Below are positions 1 through 11,406 of a DNA stretch of 64,000 nt, piece by piece (positions within the stretch are counted from its first letter, which is position 1; each line of letters starts with the position of its first letter). The stretch covers positions 20,742,755-20,806,754 of the forward strand of contig CM018695.1 in the NCBI GenBank assembly GCA_009363875.1. The letters run 5' to 3'. Under the pieces are notes generated by a model. The model was not told the DNA's origin. It ran no database searches and saw only the letters and a list, made by a program, of their open reading frames with translations. The stretch is from Mikania micrantha. Lineage: Eukaryota; Streptophyta; Magnoliopsida; Asterales; Asteraceae. Made by a program: the position numbers and the translations under genes.

Positions 1-660
1 GTCAAACGAACCATTGACCAAAGAAGGTTCTGTTAAAACAAAGAGGTTCAGCCCAAACCTTTAAAATTCAGACGAACCATAAAGAATTCAGTGAACCTAT
101 GTTCAATCAGCGAACCTGATCCATTTCAAAATCAAATTTTCAAATCTACGAATTAGATCACAAAATTTATATCCAAAGGTTAGTCAAACAGAAATGAAAA
201 ACATTAATGAAAACATTTTGTCCAGAAATAAGATTTAAACACGTTTTAATACCAAACAACAGGTTCGACTAAACCTAAATAAAAATCAACAAATCTCCCA
301 ATTTAGCGGGCCAATCTTCAAAATTTTTACCTATAAATGTTCACAAGACAATTCTGAATCAAACGATATATGGCAAAAAGTTTCTGAGATCCTAAATCGA
401 AAAATCTAAAATCAACTGTTGCAGGTTCGTGAAAGTGATCTGATGAAAGTGACGAATGTATCGCATGAACCTGTACTTATACGAACCTGTTGACAAACTT
501 TATTCACGAACCTTTGACCAACTTGTTGACCGAACCTGTGAACAAACCTCTCAGGCGAACCTGTGGACAAACCTCTCAGGCGAACCTGTGAACAAACCTA
601 TTGGACGAACCTGTCCAACGAACCTACTCACAAACCTTTCACACAAACCTCCAAGCAAAC
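1..660. repeat. CGAACCT/AGGTTCG word island in the 3' tract of copia A
   Basis: The word gAACCT, usually CGAACCT, recurs many times, most densely at 420-660, in otherwise AT-rich DNA. The same word fills A's 5' leader (21411-21725) and part of its LTR (22229-22380). The small reading frame at 456-674 is only this repeat translated. Confidence 0.8.
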
Positions 661-1884
661 TTTTTGAAATTTAATTTTATATAAAATTTCAAACAAACCA
701 ATGTTTTAATGTTTCAAATCCAAACAAATAATCAAAACTTATTGATTTAACATCAGATAAAATAAAAAACCTTTTTGTATTTTTTTTTCAATTTTAGAAC
801 AAACACACTACAAATTTAAGAAATCTAACTATAAAATATAAACTAATAAAACAATCACATATTTTTGTTTGAGAAAGATCCAGACATGAGATCATATTGT
901 ATTACAACCATCAACACATCTGATTGAATTTATGAATATATTTAATAACAAATTACAATTCAAAGATGATTGTCAGTATATAACCTTTTTAAATTAAATT
1001 ACTCAGATAAGATATCAAATGAAAAAAAAAATCAAATACTTTATGTTATCCATTTACTTGAACACATCCCCGATTTATGAATAACTAATCAAACAATAAT
1101 GTTCTTGAAACAATATATTTCAATTTCAACTAGCTTGATCATGCAAAAACAACACAGAATTTCTTTTGAAAATAACAAAATATAAAACAATTTGAATTTG
1201 TTCAAAATCTTGGATTCAAGGTTGATACTTACGTATGCTCAGATGATCCAGAAGATGAACGAAACAATAATTTAAGATTAAGCTTTTAACAATCAGATCG
1301 ATATTCTCATATACGCAGAGATTGTCCAAAACTTAATCAATAACCAAGAAACAAACTAGAATCATTTAAAGCTATAACAATCAGGTCGATACGTCAGTAT
1401 ACGCAAAGAATGTTTCAGCTTTAAACTAAAACAAAGAAAAAAAAAATTCAGAATTTCTTTTAAAAATTAAACACATGATCAAAACTAGTAATTTAACTTT
1501 TGTTCAAGAAACATTTTGCAAGATTAACTACCACTCATTCAGGACAAAACTAAGTACTGTATTCTAAGCATCTATTTTTCAAAAAGCATAATCAAAATTT
1601 TCTCAAATGTTATCTTAACTAAGTTATAAACCTACCAACATATCATACTAAGTAACTGTAACTGCTCTTTATGTTTATGTTATAGTATGATACATATATG
1701 CTTCTAATTGTTACAATGTGCTATCATTTCTCATTTGGTCGAATCAATTTCTCAAAATTTTAATTTTTTTAATGTTTTTGTGTTTTTGATTTTTCAAATG
1801 TTTTTGAATTTTTCAAATTTAAAAACTAAAACACAATACAAACCAAACAATTAAAATATCTGATGTTAATTCAATAAAAATTGA
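661..1884. other. AT-rich non-coding tract downstream of copia A RNase H
   Basis: No reading frame of note. Two features are shared with element E. A T-rich stretch at about 1745-1830 repeats TTTTTCAAATGTTTTTG-like text, as at 48235-48330 in E. Loosely repeated blocks at about 1225-1400 carry CAGATCGATATTC and TATACGCA motifs. Both lie just after RNase H in the sense direction, so they belong to the element rather than to host DNA. Confidence 0.6.
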
Positions 1885-3266
1885 TTATGAAGGAAATTGA
1901 TTTGGAATTACCTCACCCATGACCCTAATGCCATTTAATTTGAGTATATACTCAAAACGATTTTTATCAAAAGCCTTGGTGAGAAGGCCTGCACGTTGCT
2001 CAGTGGTATGTATCTTCACCACATCAATAAGTTTCTTTTCATAACAATCGCGTATGAAATGAAACCTAATATCAATGTGTTTAGAACATGAATGATACAC
2101 ATGATTCTTTGTTATAGCAATAGCAGCCTCATTATCAACATGAATTGGGGTAGTCATAAAATTCAAACAATAGTCCCTCATCTGTTGTTGTATCCACAAA
2201 ACTTGTGAGCAACAACTGGCAGCAGCTACATACTCAACCTCACAAGTCGAAGTAGCAACAGATGTTTGCTTTTTACACTGCCAAGAAACTAATCGTTCCC
2301 CCAAAAATTTTGCACCTCCAGTTGTGGATTTCGCATCTGTCTTACAACCTCCATAATCGGAATCACTGTAGGCATTGAAGAAAAAGTTATCATCCTTAGG
2401 ATACCACAGACCGGTGTCTGGTGTACCCTTCAGATAACGAAGAATCCTTTTGACTGCAATCAGATGTGACACTTTAGGTTTTGATTGATATCTAGCACAG
2501 ATACTTGTAGCAAATACAATATCTGGTCTTGAGGCATTCAGGTACATCAAACTACCAATAATTCCACGATAAAGAGTAGGATCGATGATCTCCCCCTTAA
2601 TATCAGGCTCAATACCGTGATTGGGCTGAATGGGCGTGGAAATTGGTTTGGAGTCAAACATGCTAAACCGTTTTAGCACATCTTGAATATATTTTGTCTG
2701 ATGAATAAAAATTTCATCATCAGTTTGATCAATTTGTAATCCTAGAAAAAATTTTATGTTTGACATTGCACTCATCTCAAATTTCGCAATCATCACCTCT
2801 TTAAACTCCAAACACATTTGTTCATCGGTAGATCCAAAGATAATATGATCTACATAGATCTGAACAAGAATAATATCCTTGCCCTTTTCCCGATAAAACA
2901 AAGTTTTGTCAATCTGACCCCTATTGAACCCGTGTTCAATAAGATGAGTCGATAACGTCTCATACCAGGCACGCGGAGCCTGATGTAGACCATATAGTGC
3001 TTTTTCCAAGAGGTAAACCTGATCCCGGTGGATAGGATCCTCAAAGCCCGATGGCTGACAAACATACACTTTTTCTTTCAAAGAACCATACAGAAATGCA
3101 GACTTGACATCCAACTGAAAAACTTTGAATTTCTTGTGAGCAGCAAAAGCAAGAAAAAGTCTAATTGCTTCTAGCCGCGCCACAGGTGCAAACACCTCAT
3201 CATAATCAATTCCTTCAACTTGTTTGAAACGTTGAACCACTAAACGAGCTTTGTTGCGAACACTTA
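1885..3266 (-). pseudogene. Copia A reverse transcriptase-RNase H
   Basis: An open frame of 451 codons at 1885-3240 holds the C-terminal two thirds of a copia Pol. RT motifs run from EGIDYDEVFAPVARLE (about residues 9-24), through LDVKSAFLYG (43-52), ALYGLHQAPRAWYETL (81-96), to the catalytic box at 129-132, which reads YVDH instead of YVDD. The connection is followed by RNase H with AYSDSDYGG, STCEVEY and HVDNEAA near the C-terminus. The enzyme family copies element RNA into DNA inside virus-like particles. Loss of the second catalytic Asp should abolish polymerisation (established for RTs; inferred here). The N-terminal side is cut by a rearrangement at 3266-3337, so the listed ATG is not a true start. 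Confidence 0.92.
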
Positions 3267-3395
3267 CGCATCGGCAGGCTCACGCAACGCTTTGTTGAAA
3301 CCTTGAACCACTAAACGAGCTTTGTTGCGAACACTTCTGAAACTGATTTAACTCTTCTTGCATAGCCTCCACCCTGGCAGGCTCACGCAACGCTT
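3227..3395. repeat. Patchwork duplication at the linker/RT junction of copia A
   Basis: GAACCACTAAACGAGC and flanking text (about 40 bp) occur at 3234 and again 71 bp on at 3305. GGCAGGCTCACGCAACGCTT occurs at 3273 and again at 3376. The segment normally coding the start of the RT domain is missing here. This looks like a deletion filled with two locally copied pieces. Confidence 0.8.
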
Positions 3396-3901
3396 CAGTT
3401 ACAGACTTTGGCTCTATCTGAGAAATAAATGTAGAATGCATCCAGAGCTCTTGAGTTCCATGAGTTCTTTCTAACTCAACATATAAACTCTCCTCATTTG
3501 TGACTTGATGTCGTGTTTGTACTCCAGCAGATGGATTTCCGATGATCTGATCAACAGGGTGATGTACATGAACTCTAGTGACAGGCACTTGCGGGACTTA
3601 CACATTATAATCCAAATTTGTAATATTCTGATCAATGTCTTGATCATGAGAAATAGCATCTTCAAAAACATCTTGATCATCATCAGATGACAAATCATCA
3701 TTAATTACTTCTGAAATGCCTTCCTCATGCGGAGTATGATTACCATCCTTAGAACGATGAGAAATACCTTGATCTTTAGAATGCTGCAAATCATATAACA
3801 TTTGTAAAGTTATTTCATCATCAGAAACATTTGGAGACAAATTAAAAGACTCAAACAGTTTATCATAATCAAAAAGCCAATCTGGTCCTTTTCCGTCCGG
3901 T
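3280..3901 (-). pseudogene. Copia A integrase-RT linker region
   Basis: Minus-strand frame with the acidic, Ser-rich spacer typical between copia integrase and RT: GKGPDWLFDYDKLFESFN near 3830-3895, then a run of Asp, then HHPVDQIIGNPSAGVQTRHQ (about 3505-3565) and FISQIEPKSVTEALREPA. One in-frame TAA at 3598-3600 interrupts it. The frame appears to continue right to 3978, but those residues come from the inserted solo LTR (from 3907). It joins the short fragment at 7771-7863. Confidence 0.85.
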
Positions 3902-4189
3902 ATAGGTGTAACATCTGTGCCGGAATCGTTACTGGAACAGTAATTTGCACAGTAAAGTGCACAATAACTCAAGTACAAACTGCGTAAATTAGGTAGATAC
4001 TATTGGGACATGATGCTTAACACTAAACTATGTTGCGATCGTATGAAATCTGAATTTAAACCTTATGGTTTAACAGTCAGAAACACATCAGACAACACTG
4101 AACGGGTACACACATGCTTGATTTGATACTACTAGGTATAAACGTATGTGAAGATAAACAAAACAAAACCATAACAGTTGTTGTTACAA

Positions 4190-4345
4190 ATTGCTAAACC
4201 GACGAACTATTCGTATAGGTGACGATCTGTACGAATAAATCTGAAAGTTTAACGATCTGAAATGATGACCGAAAAGTAGAAAACAAAATCAGAAAGCGAA
4301 ACGTACGATCGTGTTCATACAATTAGCGCTCTGTACGAAAACGCG
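4190..4345. repeat. TACGAAT word cluster in the family C LTR
   Basis: TACGAAT/ATTCGTA and GTACG occur repeatedly near the 5' end of the LTR. Matching clusters are at 42980-43130 and 59830-59980 in the other C copies, so the block is part of the family consensus. Confidence 0.6.
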
Positions 4346-5094
4346 CGTAAGTGACGCGTTCTGACAAAATGAAGACGAAGACAATCCGAACGATAATAAA
4401 TTTAAGGAAATATAATATTTCCTATTTTACAATTTTGAAACTCATCAAAAATAAATTAAAAAGAAACCACTTTAAACTAAAATACGTAAATTTTACGAAA
4501 TAAATAACGAAACGCGTAAAAATAATAAAGTTCGATAAATAATTCAAAGAATACGATATTTAAAATAATTACTAGTAATACCCAACTTCCAAATGTTTAA
4601 AATAACGTCTTTTTATTTAAATTATAAAACACGCGCGTAACGTGCCGGAAACGCAACGAAGACACGAACCGAGCAACAAAAACGAACCAGAACACCCTCG
4701 GGGTATAAATACCCTAAATGAGGGTATTCCCCTCATTTTCTTTTCTTCTTCCCCACTCAAAAACCCTAATCCTGGTTTTCACCCCCAACCACCATTTTCA
4801 AGCTTCAAATCCACTTATCTCACTCATTTCTTAACGAAATCGAGTGATTCTTGAACCAAAACGAAGATCTTAACCTCCTCTACACGAAAATACAAGGGAT
4901 ATGCCCTAAGAACCTCTGAATCGCAGGTAATCTGAGCTCAAATAGGGCGATTTTAGGGTTTTCTAAACCCTTATTTCGATCCCACCCTCTTGACCTGCCA
5001 AGACCACTTCAAATCCTAGGGAAATCACTAACTAAACCTCTATGGTGTATTAGGAACATGTATTGGTTCAAAATCTAGCCATTTAACTCGAGAG

Positions 5095-5540
5095 GAAGGC
5101 GGCCTGGTGCAAACTGAACGGCCGAATGGCCTTGACTGGCAGGTCTCCGAATGGCCTGCCCAGCCTCATTCGGCGAATGGCGTAGGGCCTTTCCTTCGGC
5201 CAGGCAACTCAGTCGCCACTCAAGTCATTCGACCGGAGTGGCCACATTCGACCACCTTCAATCGGCCTTGGTCCTTCGGCCTACCTATTCGACTGCTAAC
5301 CTCCTTCGACCAAGAGCCAACCGAATGAACTATTCGTGGGTCATCTACATTTGGTCACCCCAGCTCACTCGGCCCAAAGCAGCCTCATTCGGCCAATGGT
5401 CTGATCCAGCCACAATTCCATACATTTAAACTATTACAAACCAAGTGGCCCAGCATTTGGCCTATGGGACCCCATTTAGCCCACGTTAGGCAATTGACCC
5501 AAACCCCACCATTCGGTCCACTTGAATGTAACCAAGTGCA
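5095..5540. repeat. CCGAATG/CATTCGG word island in the solo C LTR
   Basis: Dense copies of CCGAATGG, TTCGGCC and CATTCG on both strands, GC-rich compared with the flanks. Equivalent islands are at 42050-42400 and 58870-59215 in other C LTRs. The same word also fills the leader and 3' tract of copia E, an unrelated element. Confidence 0.8.
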
Positions 5541-5869
5541 TCAACTAAATTAAGGTTAACTTGCATGGGGATGGGATAATTATTACTACAAAGGTGGCTT
5601 CATGCATGCATGGGTGCATGGGTGTGCATGGGGAACGAGCGCGCATTATCTGGGGTAACTTATACTTAGCAACACAGGTGAGTTCATTTGTCCCTTTTCA
5701 AACTATTTTGATTTTTACTTCGGGACTGAGAAGCATGATATACATTTTAAACAAACGTTTAAATGATTCGTAAATGTTTTTAATACTTATTCATATTGAT
5801 AATCCTAATGCTTATTTCACTTATGCTAAATTGCTAAAAGCTAAGGTTTTATCCTAAATGCTAACGCTT

Positions 5870-6250
5870 AATACACTTAACATTATATGCTAATGCTACA
5901 TGCCAATGCTAAACACTAATGCTACATGCAAATGCTACAATGCTAAAACGATATTCTAATGCTACATGCCAATGCTAAAAACAAATGCTACATGCTAATG
6001 CTACAATGCTAACACTATATGCTAATGCTACATGCTAATGCTACAATTCTAACACTATATGCTAATGCTACATGCCAATGCTAAACACTAATGCTACATG
6101 CTAATGCTACAATGCTAATACTATATGCTAATGCTACATGCCAATGCAAACACTAATGCTACATGCTAATACCATATGCTAATGCTACATGCCAATGCTA
6201 ATAGCTAATGCTACATATTAATGCTAAGTGCTAATGCTACAATGCTAATA
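5870..6250. repeat. Tandem AATGCTACATGCT-type array
   Basis: About 380 bp of irregular tandem repeats built from AATGCTACATGCT, AATGCTACAATGCT and AACACTATATGCT. No coding content. It lies in the upstream part (U3) of the solo C LTR and is not matched by an equally long array in the other C copies. Confidence 0.85.
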
Positions 6251-6339
6251 CTACATGGTTACTGTGCTCGAAATGCTTGAAATGCCCAGAATGCTATAAA
6301 CTTTGTATGCTTATTATGCTTGCCATGCTAAAACAATGG

Positions 6340-6845
6340 TATAACCTCTCAGTGTTTGCCTTACCGGTTGTGAAGCTAGTACTTGTGTACAAGATACATA
6401 AAGGCTATGATATCTGAATGCTATAAACTTGTATGCTAAAACTATCGACTATGATAGAACATACCAAATTGGCCTCTCAGTGCTTGCCATGGGGTGTTCT
6501 TCATAGTTGGGACTTGAAGGAACAGACCGTCGGCCTCTCAGTGCTTGCCATAGGGTGACCTTCATAGTCGGGACTTGGAGGAGTAGACTGATGGCCTCTC
6601 AGTGCTTGCCATACAGTGATTCCTCCATGTCCACTCATGTTGTAAACTTAAACATAATGCTAAAGCTATTGGCTATTTTAGAATGGACCAACTGGCCTCT
6701 CAGTGCTTGCCATGGGTGTTCTTTGTAGCTAGGACTATTGTAGATCAGACATTTTGGCCTCTCAGTGCTTGCCAAAAGGGTGTTCTCCATAGTCAGGATT
6801 TTGAGGAGTAGACTGATGGCATCTCAGTGCTTGCCATACAGTGAT
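6340..6845 (+). repeat. Seven to eight copies of a CTCTCAGTGCTT loop cassette
   Basis: GGC-CTCTCAGTGCTT-GCC recurs at about 6471, 6532, 6593, 6693, 6756 and 6818, with a diverged copy near 6345. Several copies are hairpins with more pairing around the same 12-nt loop: ACTGATGGC/GCCATaCAGT at 6587-6617 and again at 6812-6842, and TTTTGGC/GCCAAAA at 6752-6777. Copies are separated by diverged spacer. Confidence 0.75.
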
Positions 6846-6899
6846 TCCTCATTTTCCACTCATGTCGTAAACTTAACGGGATGCTAAAGCTATGAATGA

Positions 6900-7320
6900 A
6901 ATGGATGGTAGGTAAGACGCTTAATTATCATTAACAGCAATGTCCTATGTGGCTTAGTATGTGGTGGGACGGCGTCTGGGCGGGTTGTAGGCTCGAATCA
7001 GGGGTATGCCCTATATATAAGCGACCGAGCTGGATGATACAGGTGATGTTAATGAGATTAAGGTTGTTACCGAAGGGATTTGGGAATGCTATCGGGTAGA
7101 TAACTTAAACTTCTAAACATGATGCTTGAAACTATGATTGGATTGAATGGTAGGTAAAATGCTTAATTATCATTAACAACAATGTTCTATGTGGCTTAGT
7201 ATGTGGTGGGACGGCGTCTGGGCGGGTTGTAGGCTCAACTCATGGGTATGCCCTATATATAAGCATACCGAGCTGGATGATACAGGTGATGTTAATGAGG
7301 TTAAGGTTTTACCGAAGAGG
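6900..7320 (+). promoter_or_regulatory. Duplicated promoter unit with two TATA boxes in solo C LTR
   Basis: Two units of about 240 bp share GCTTAATTATCATTAACA, TATGTGGTGGGACGGCGTCTG, TATGCCCTATATATAAGC and GATACAGGTGATGTTAATGAG. The TATA boxes are TATATATAA at 7012-7020 and 7254-7262. Their sequence and position in the downstream half of the LTR fit a Pol II promoter (inference). The same unit occurs in two to four copies in other C LTRs. Confidence 0.65.
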
Positions 7321-7770
7321 TTACAAAACTATTTTTCAAATACTAAAACTATATGAACTCACCAACCATTGTGTTGACTTAGTTTTGTTACATGCTTTCT
7401 CAGGTAATGCACAGGATTAAGCTAAAGCTCAGGATTGCATACTAGGATGCCAGATAGCCGACCTAGTAGAGTTTTGGAAAGCACATACTTTGTTATTGAT
7501 GCGAGTCATTTTTGAATATCTTGTACAGATACAAGATAGTAACATTTGATTCTTTTGATAGGTTTACTTAGTTAAATTACTAAACCTTGACATTTGTAAT
7601 TTAACTTTGTAATCCTAGTTTAATGCTATATTGTGCTTTAGTTTTTCTTAACATTGATGCTATGTAAACAATCTGATCATCATGATTATCTCTCACGATA
7701 TCGCGCCCCGAGAACCTTCCCCCTGACGGGAAAGTCGATCCAGCCCGCCGGCTCGGGGTGTGACAATAGG

Positions 7771-7863
7771 TGTATGTCTTTGAACATCCACATGATACCA
7801 TAATTCCACAACACCCGTACGTTTATTAAACACACGTTTGTTAGGAAGACTGTAGCCAAGAAA
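7771..7863 (-). pseudogene. Copia A linker fragment stranded between two insertions
   Basis: About 31 codons on the minus strand, open and in frame, including FFLGYSLPNKRVFNKRTG, the usual text right after the copia integrase core. Its right side abuts element B's target duplication at 7864-7868; its left side abuts the ATAGG duplication of the solo C LTR. It proves both insertions hit the same reading frame of A. Confidence 0.85.
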
Positions 7864-8282
7864 GAAACTGTGAGGCCCCGAAACCGGGCACCTCGCAGAG
7901 GTTGGTTTTCATCATAACGCATAGCTCTTATACTAAAAACTTTCATAATCATGCAGCGGAAATGTAAACATAGTTTGATAGACAGAATTAAATAAAGTGT
8001 CTGTATCAAAATCATATCGAATTGCCGACACCAACGGATCGTCTGGATTGATGCCCGAGCTCCTTGCCTTCTCTTATCATAGCTTTAACCTGACATACAT
8101 GCTAAATCAAGTCAGCTTACGCTGGTGAGTTCTAGTTTTCATAAAGCATTATTAAACATACTTAACATAAACATCATTTCATACACATAGTCCATAACCT
8201 TAGCACATAACATCTTTAACATCATCATACGTTCCACTGTCACCGTACGAACAGTTGGCTCATGCCGGCACAAGGCTTCATA

Positions 8283-8543
8283 CCCAGTTATAGTCGTGGT
8301 TGACTATCATACCCAGTTATATTCATGGTTGACTATCATACCCAGTTATAGTCGTGGTTGACTATCATACCCAGTTATAGTCGTGGTTGACTATCATACC
8401 CAGTTACAGTCGTGGTTGACTATCATACCCAGTTACAGTCGTGGTTGACTATCATGCCCAGTTATAGTCGTGGTTGACTATCATACCCAGTTATAGTCGT
8501 GGTTGACTATCATACCCAGTTATAGTCGTGGTTGACTCTCATA
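8283..8543 (-). repeat. 29-bp tandem array in element B left LTR (9 units)
   Basis: Unit CCCAGTTATAGTCGTGGTTG plus ACTATCATA. Each unit contains ATAGTC-GTGGTT-GACTAT, a 6-bp inverted repeat with a 6-nt spacer. Two units read ACAGTC and lose one pair. The right LTR has seven units. There are no spacers between units, so this is not CRISPR-like. Confidence 0.92.
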
Positions 8544-9269
8544 CCTACTCAGCACAAGAACTGGTGCGTCTTTCATACATGTCCTATAACACGTATAGGA
8601 ACATCGTTCGTTCGTCATACATGATATACTAGCATTATATCATCCTTTATCATAATCATCATAACATTTACTGCTAGCATCATAGCATCATTCATTGCAG
8701 TCATCATGGCATCTTAGGCATGTCATGCTAGCATCATTTCATTATACCATCATAGCATCATGCCTACGTATCATACTTCCATCCTAGCAACCTAGGACCT
8801 TGTCATACTCCTATAACTATTCTCATAGTTATCATCATGAAGCATGTTATCATAAGTCCTCATCATGTCATATGCTAGCATCGTTATCATATCATGTTAT
8901 TCATTATCATAACTCAGTTATCATGCATTCATCATACTTATCATATTTTCATGCATAGATCCTTCTAACACATAAACATGCATACATAGTCAGGCCATAT
9001 CATCATTCATTCATCATCATCATCATAAGCACATAACATCATAACATAACCATAAGCATGTATGCCAGCCCAAAACAGTTAACATGAAATAGGGCGTCTA
9101 GAACTCACCTGATAGTAGACTCTCGTTTCCTTAGCTGAACTCCTTAGCCAAGACTTAAGAACCTACATCAGTTACATCGTATCATCATATACCATTCTTA
9201 GACTTAGAATATTTCCTAAGTCTTTATAGCCTACTAGTCCCCCTTACTGAATACAAGTTCCCGAAACTT

Positions 9270-9960
9270 AGCTAAGTATTCGAAACCCTTGAATTCCATT
9301 AAGTTTCCATGTACACGAAATTCCATAGTTCACGAAATAGCTAGTACTTGAAATATTCCATGTACTCGAAATATTCCATGTATTCGAAATATTCCATGTA
9401 CTCGAAATATTCCATGTATTCGAAAAAGTATACACGAAACCTATGTATTCGAAATAACCCAAGTATGATTTCGAGTACCCTTTGTACATGATTTCGTGTA
9501 CTCATTACTTTCGTCTTTAAACATCTCAGAAATTCATCTAAGACTTTGGGGAGCTAGTTCTAGGTTCCTTAGGGGTTTATCTACACACTGGAACCTCAAA
9601 GTTCCGAACTTTATGCATAAAGGTGTGAGCTTTATGCATAAGTCCCCTTTTTGTATGACCATCCTAACTTTTGTATAAAAATCCAGCTTTCTATACATGG
9701 ATCACTTACTTGAAGGTAGCTGATTCTCCTGGTAGAATCCCGTGTGTTTTCTCCTTTGTTTGGTCGATCAAAGTTCGATTCTTGATATTCTTGAGCTTTT
9801 ACTTCGAGTACTCAAAAGTAACTGTGCTTCCAACCAAAGGTTCGCACTATTCCCAAGGCACTGGTATTTATAGGGAGGATCCCCGTATTCGAAAACTCCT
9901 GTGCCCAAAACTGGGGTGTACTCGAAATGGGTGTACTCGAAACCTTACCATTTCGAGTAC
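9270..9960. repeat. 18-bp array and TCGAAAT word island in element B left LTR
   Basis: ATTCCATGTAYTCGAAAT is repeated about four times at 9345-9425, and CGAAA or TTTCGAGTAC words continue to about 9960. The right LTR has about six units at 16437-16553. Confidence 0.85.
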
Positions 9961-10073
9961 ACGTTCTGTAATGCTAGCCTTGGTTATTTTTCGTTTATTT
10001 TCCTACAAGTTAATTATCCGTTACCCATTCGTAAGTTCGGTTAACTTGCATTTAGAAAATTTGGGATGTTACA

Positions 10074-10088
10074 AGTCTCCCCTCCTTA
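10074..10088 (-). promoter_or_regulatory. Polypurine tract of element B
   Basis: On the minus strand TAAGGAGGGGAGACT directly abuts the LTR start TGTAACATCCC. This is the expected position and composition of the primer for plus-strand DNA synthesis. Confidence 0.8.
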
Positions 10089-10117
10089 CATTAGGTTTCG
10101 TCCCGAAACCTGCTTCG

Positions 10118-11164
10118 TTACATATCGAACAAATGTGGATACAACTTCCTCATCTCGTCTTCCACTTCCCACGTCGTGTCTGAACCCTTCCGATGCTTCC
10201 ACTGAACTCTTACTTGACGAACCGTTTTATTCCGTAGCTGCTTTTCCTTCGTATCCATGATGGCAACTGGCTCTTCAATGTAGTTCAGTCGATCATCTAT
10301 CTCAATGTCATCCAAAGGAACATGTGCTAGCCCGTCTGCCAAACACTTCCTAAGATGTGACACGTGGAAGGTAGGATGAATCCCGTTCAGCTCCTCTGGT
10401 AGGTCCAGTCGATACGCGACTTTCCCTATCCTTGCCTTTATCTGAAACGGTCCGATGTACCTCGGACTCAACTTTCCTCTCTTCCTGAATCGAATGATTC
10501 CCTTCCAAGGTGATACTTTCAGCAACACTCGATCGCCAACATCAAACTCGATTGGCCTTCGGCGCTTGTCAGCGTAAGACTTTTGGCGATCTTGTGCAGC
10601 TTTCATACGTGCTTTTATCACCCGTAGCTTTTCCGCCATATCAATCACGGCAGCCTTGTTTCCCATTTCTTTCTGTCCAACTTCACCCCAGCATACCGGG
10701 GTTCTACATCGTCTTCCGTACAACGCCTCATATGGGGGCATTCCGATGCTGGAGTGGTAGCTGTTGTTATATGAAAATTCTACTAATGGCAAGTGGTCAT
10801 CCCAGTTTCCTCCAAAATCGATAATGCACGCCCTAAGCATATCCTCCAACGTTTGAATAGTCCTTTCCGACTGTCCATCCGTCTGAGGGTGATAGGCGGT
10901 ACTGATATTTAACCTCGTTCCCATGGCGTCATGAAACTGCTTCCAGAATCTGGAAGTAAACCTCGTATCCCGATCTGACACAATGGAGACAGGAACTCCA
11001 TGTCTGGCCACAATCTCTTTCACGAACAACTCAGACAACCTTTCGGACGTATACGTTTCCCTGATAGGAAGGAAGTGTGCACTCTTCGTCAGTCGGTCCA
11101 CAATCACCCATATGGTATCAAAGCATATCCTCCAACGTTTGAATAGTCCTTTCCGACTGTCCAT
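10118..11164 (-). pseudogene. Gypsy B integrase core and chromodomain-like C-terminus
   Basis: Frame of 348 codons. After a short false start it carries the integrase core: VDRLTKSAHFLPIRETYTSE, IVSDRDTRFTSRFW with a catalytic Asp, then TAYHPQTDGQSERTIQTLE with the catalytic Glu. It continues through the GPFQIKARIGKVAYRLDLP barrel region to a tail with VRVQWKHRKGSDTTWEVEDE and YPHLF, a chromodomain-like end typical of plant chromoviruses. The N-terminal text is duplicated in the upstream frame because of the 286-bp tandem duplication, so the start here is artificial. Integrase inserts element DNA; the tail is thought to steer it to modified chromatin (family knowledge). Confidence 0.92.
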
Positions 11165-11406
11165 CCGTCTGAGGGTGATAGGCGGTACTGATATTTAACC
11201 TCGTTCCCATGGCGTCATGAAACTGCTTCCAGAATCTGGAAGTAAACCTCGTATCCCGATCTGACACAATGGAGACAGGAACTCCATGTCTGGCCACAAT
11301 CTCTTTCACGAACAACTCAGACAACCTTTCGGACGTATACGTTTCCCTGATAGGAAGGAAGTGTGCACTCTTCGTCAGTCGGTCCACAATCACCCATATG
11401 GTATCA
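10835..11406. repeat. Perfect 286-bp tandem duplication inside integrase B
   Basis: 10835-11120 and 11121-11406 appear identical by eye, from AAGCATATCCTCC to TATGGTATCA. The length is not a multiple of three, so the duplication shifts the integrase frame and splits it into two overlapping open frames. Confidence 0.93.

Larger units (their letters stand above)
3902..7770 (+). mobile_element. Solo LTR of family C with target duplication ATAGG
   Basis: The LTR is 3907-7765 (3859 bp), starting TGTAACATCTG and ending GGGGTGTGACA. ATAGG lies directly on both sides (3902-3906 and 7766-7770). No internal region is present, so this is a product of LTR-LTR recombination. The plus strand is taken as sense because CCTATATATAAGC TATA boxes and ACTCACCAAC...TGTTGACTT text read that way, as in the LTR of gypsy J next to its primer site. 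The target is the linker of copia A. It shares blocks with 22431-23000, 40389-43297, 55654-60275 and the right part of 54560-62877. Confidence 0.9.
7869..10073 (-). repeat. Element B LTR, left copy (3' LTR in sense)
   Basis: 2205 bp, TG...CA ends. It contains nine 29-bp units at 8283-8543, four 18-bp units around 9345-9425, and a TCGAAAT/ATTTCGA word island to about 9960. Reading frames inside it (for example 9671-10183) have no recognisable protein. Confidence 0.93.

Noticed and set aside
3907..3978. Upstream extension of the copia A linker frame
   Set aside because: These residues come from the 5' end of the inserted solo C LTR; similar text recurs at the end of the C LTR at 60240-60275.
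8283..8543. 29-bp direct repeats resembling a CRISPR array
   Set aside because: Units are head-to-tail with no unique spacers, inside a plant LTR.
9671..10183. 170-codon plus-strand frame in element B
   Set aside because: Lies in the LTR and runs into antisense integrase DNA; no domain.
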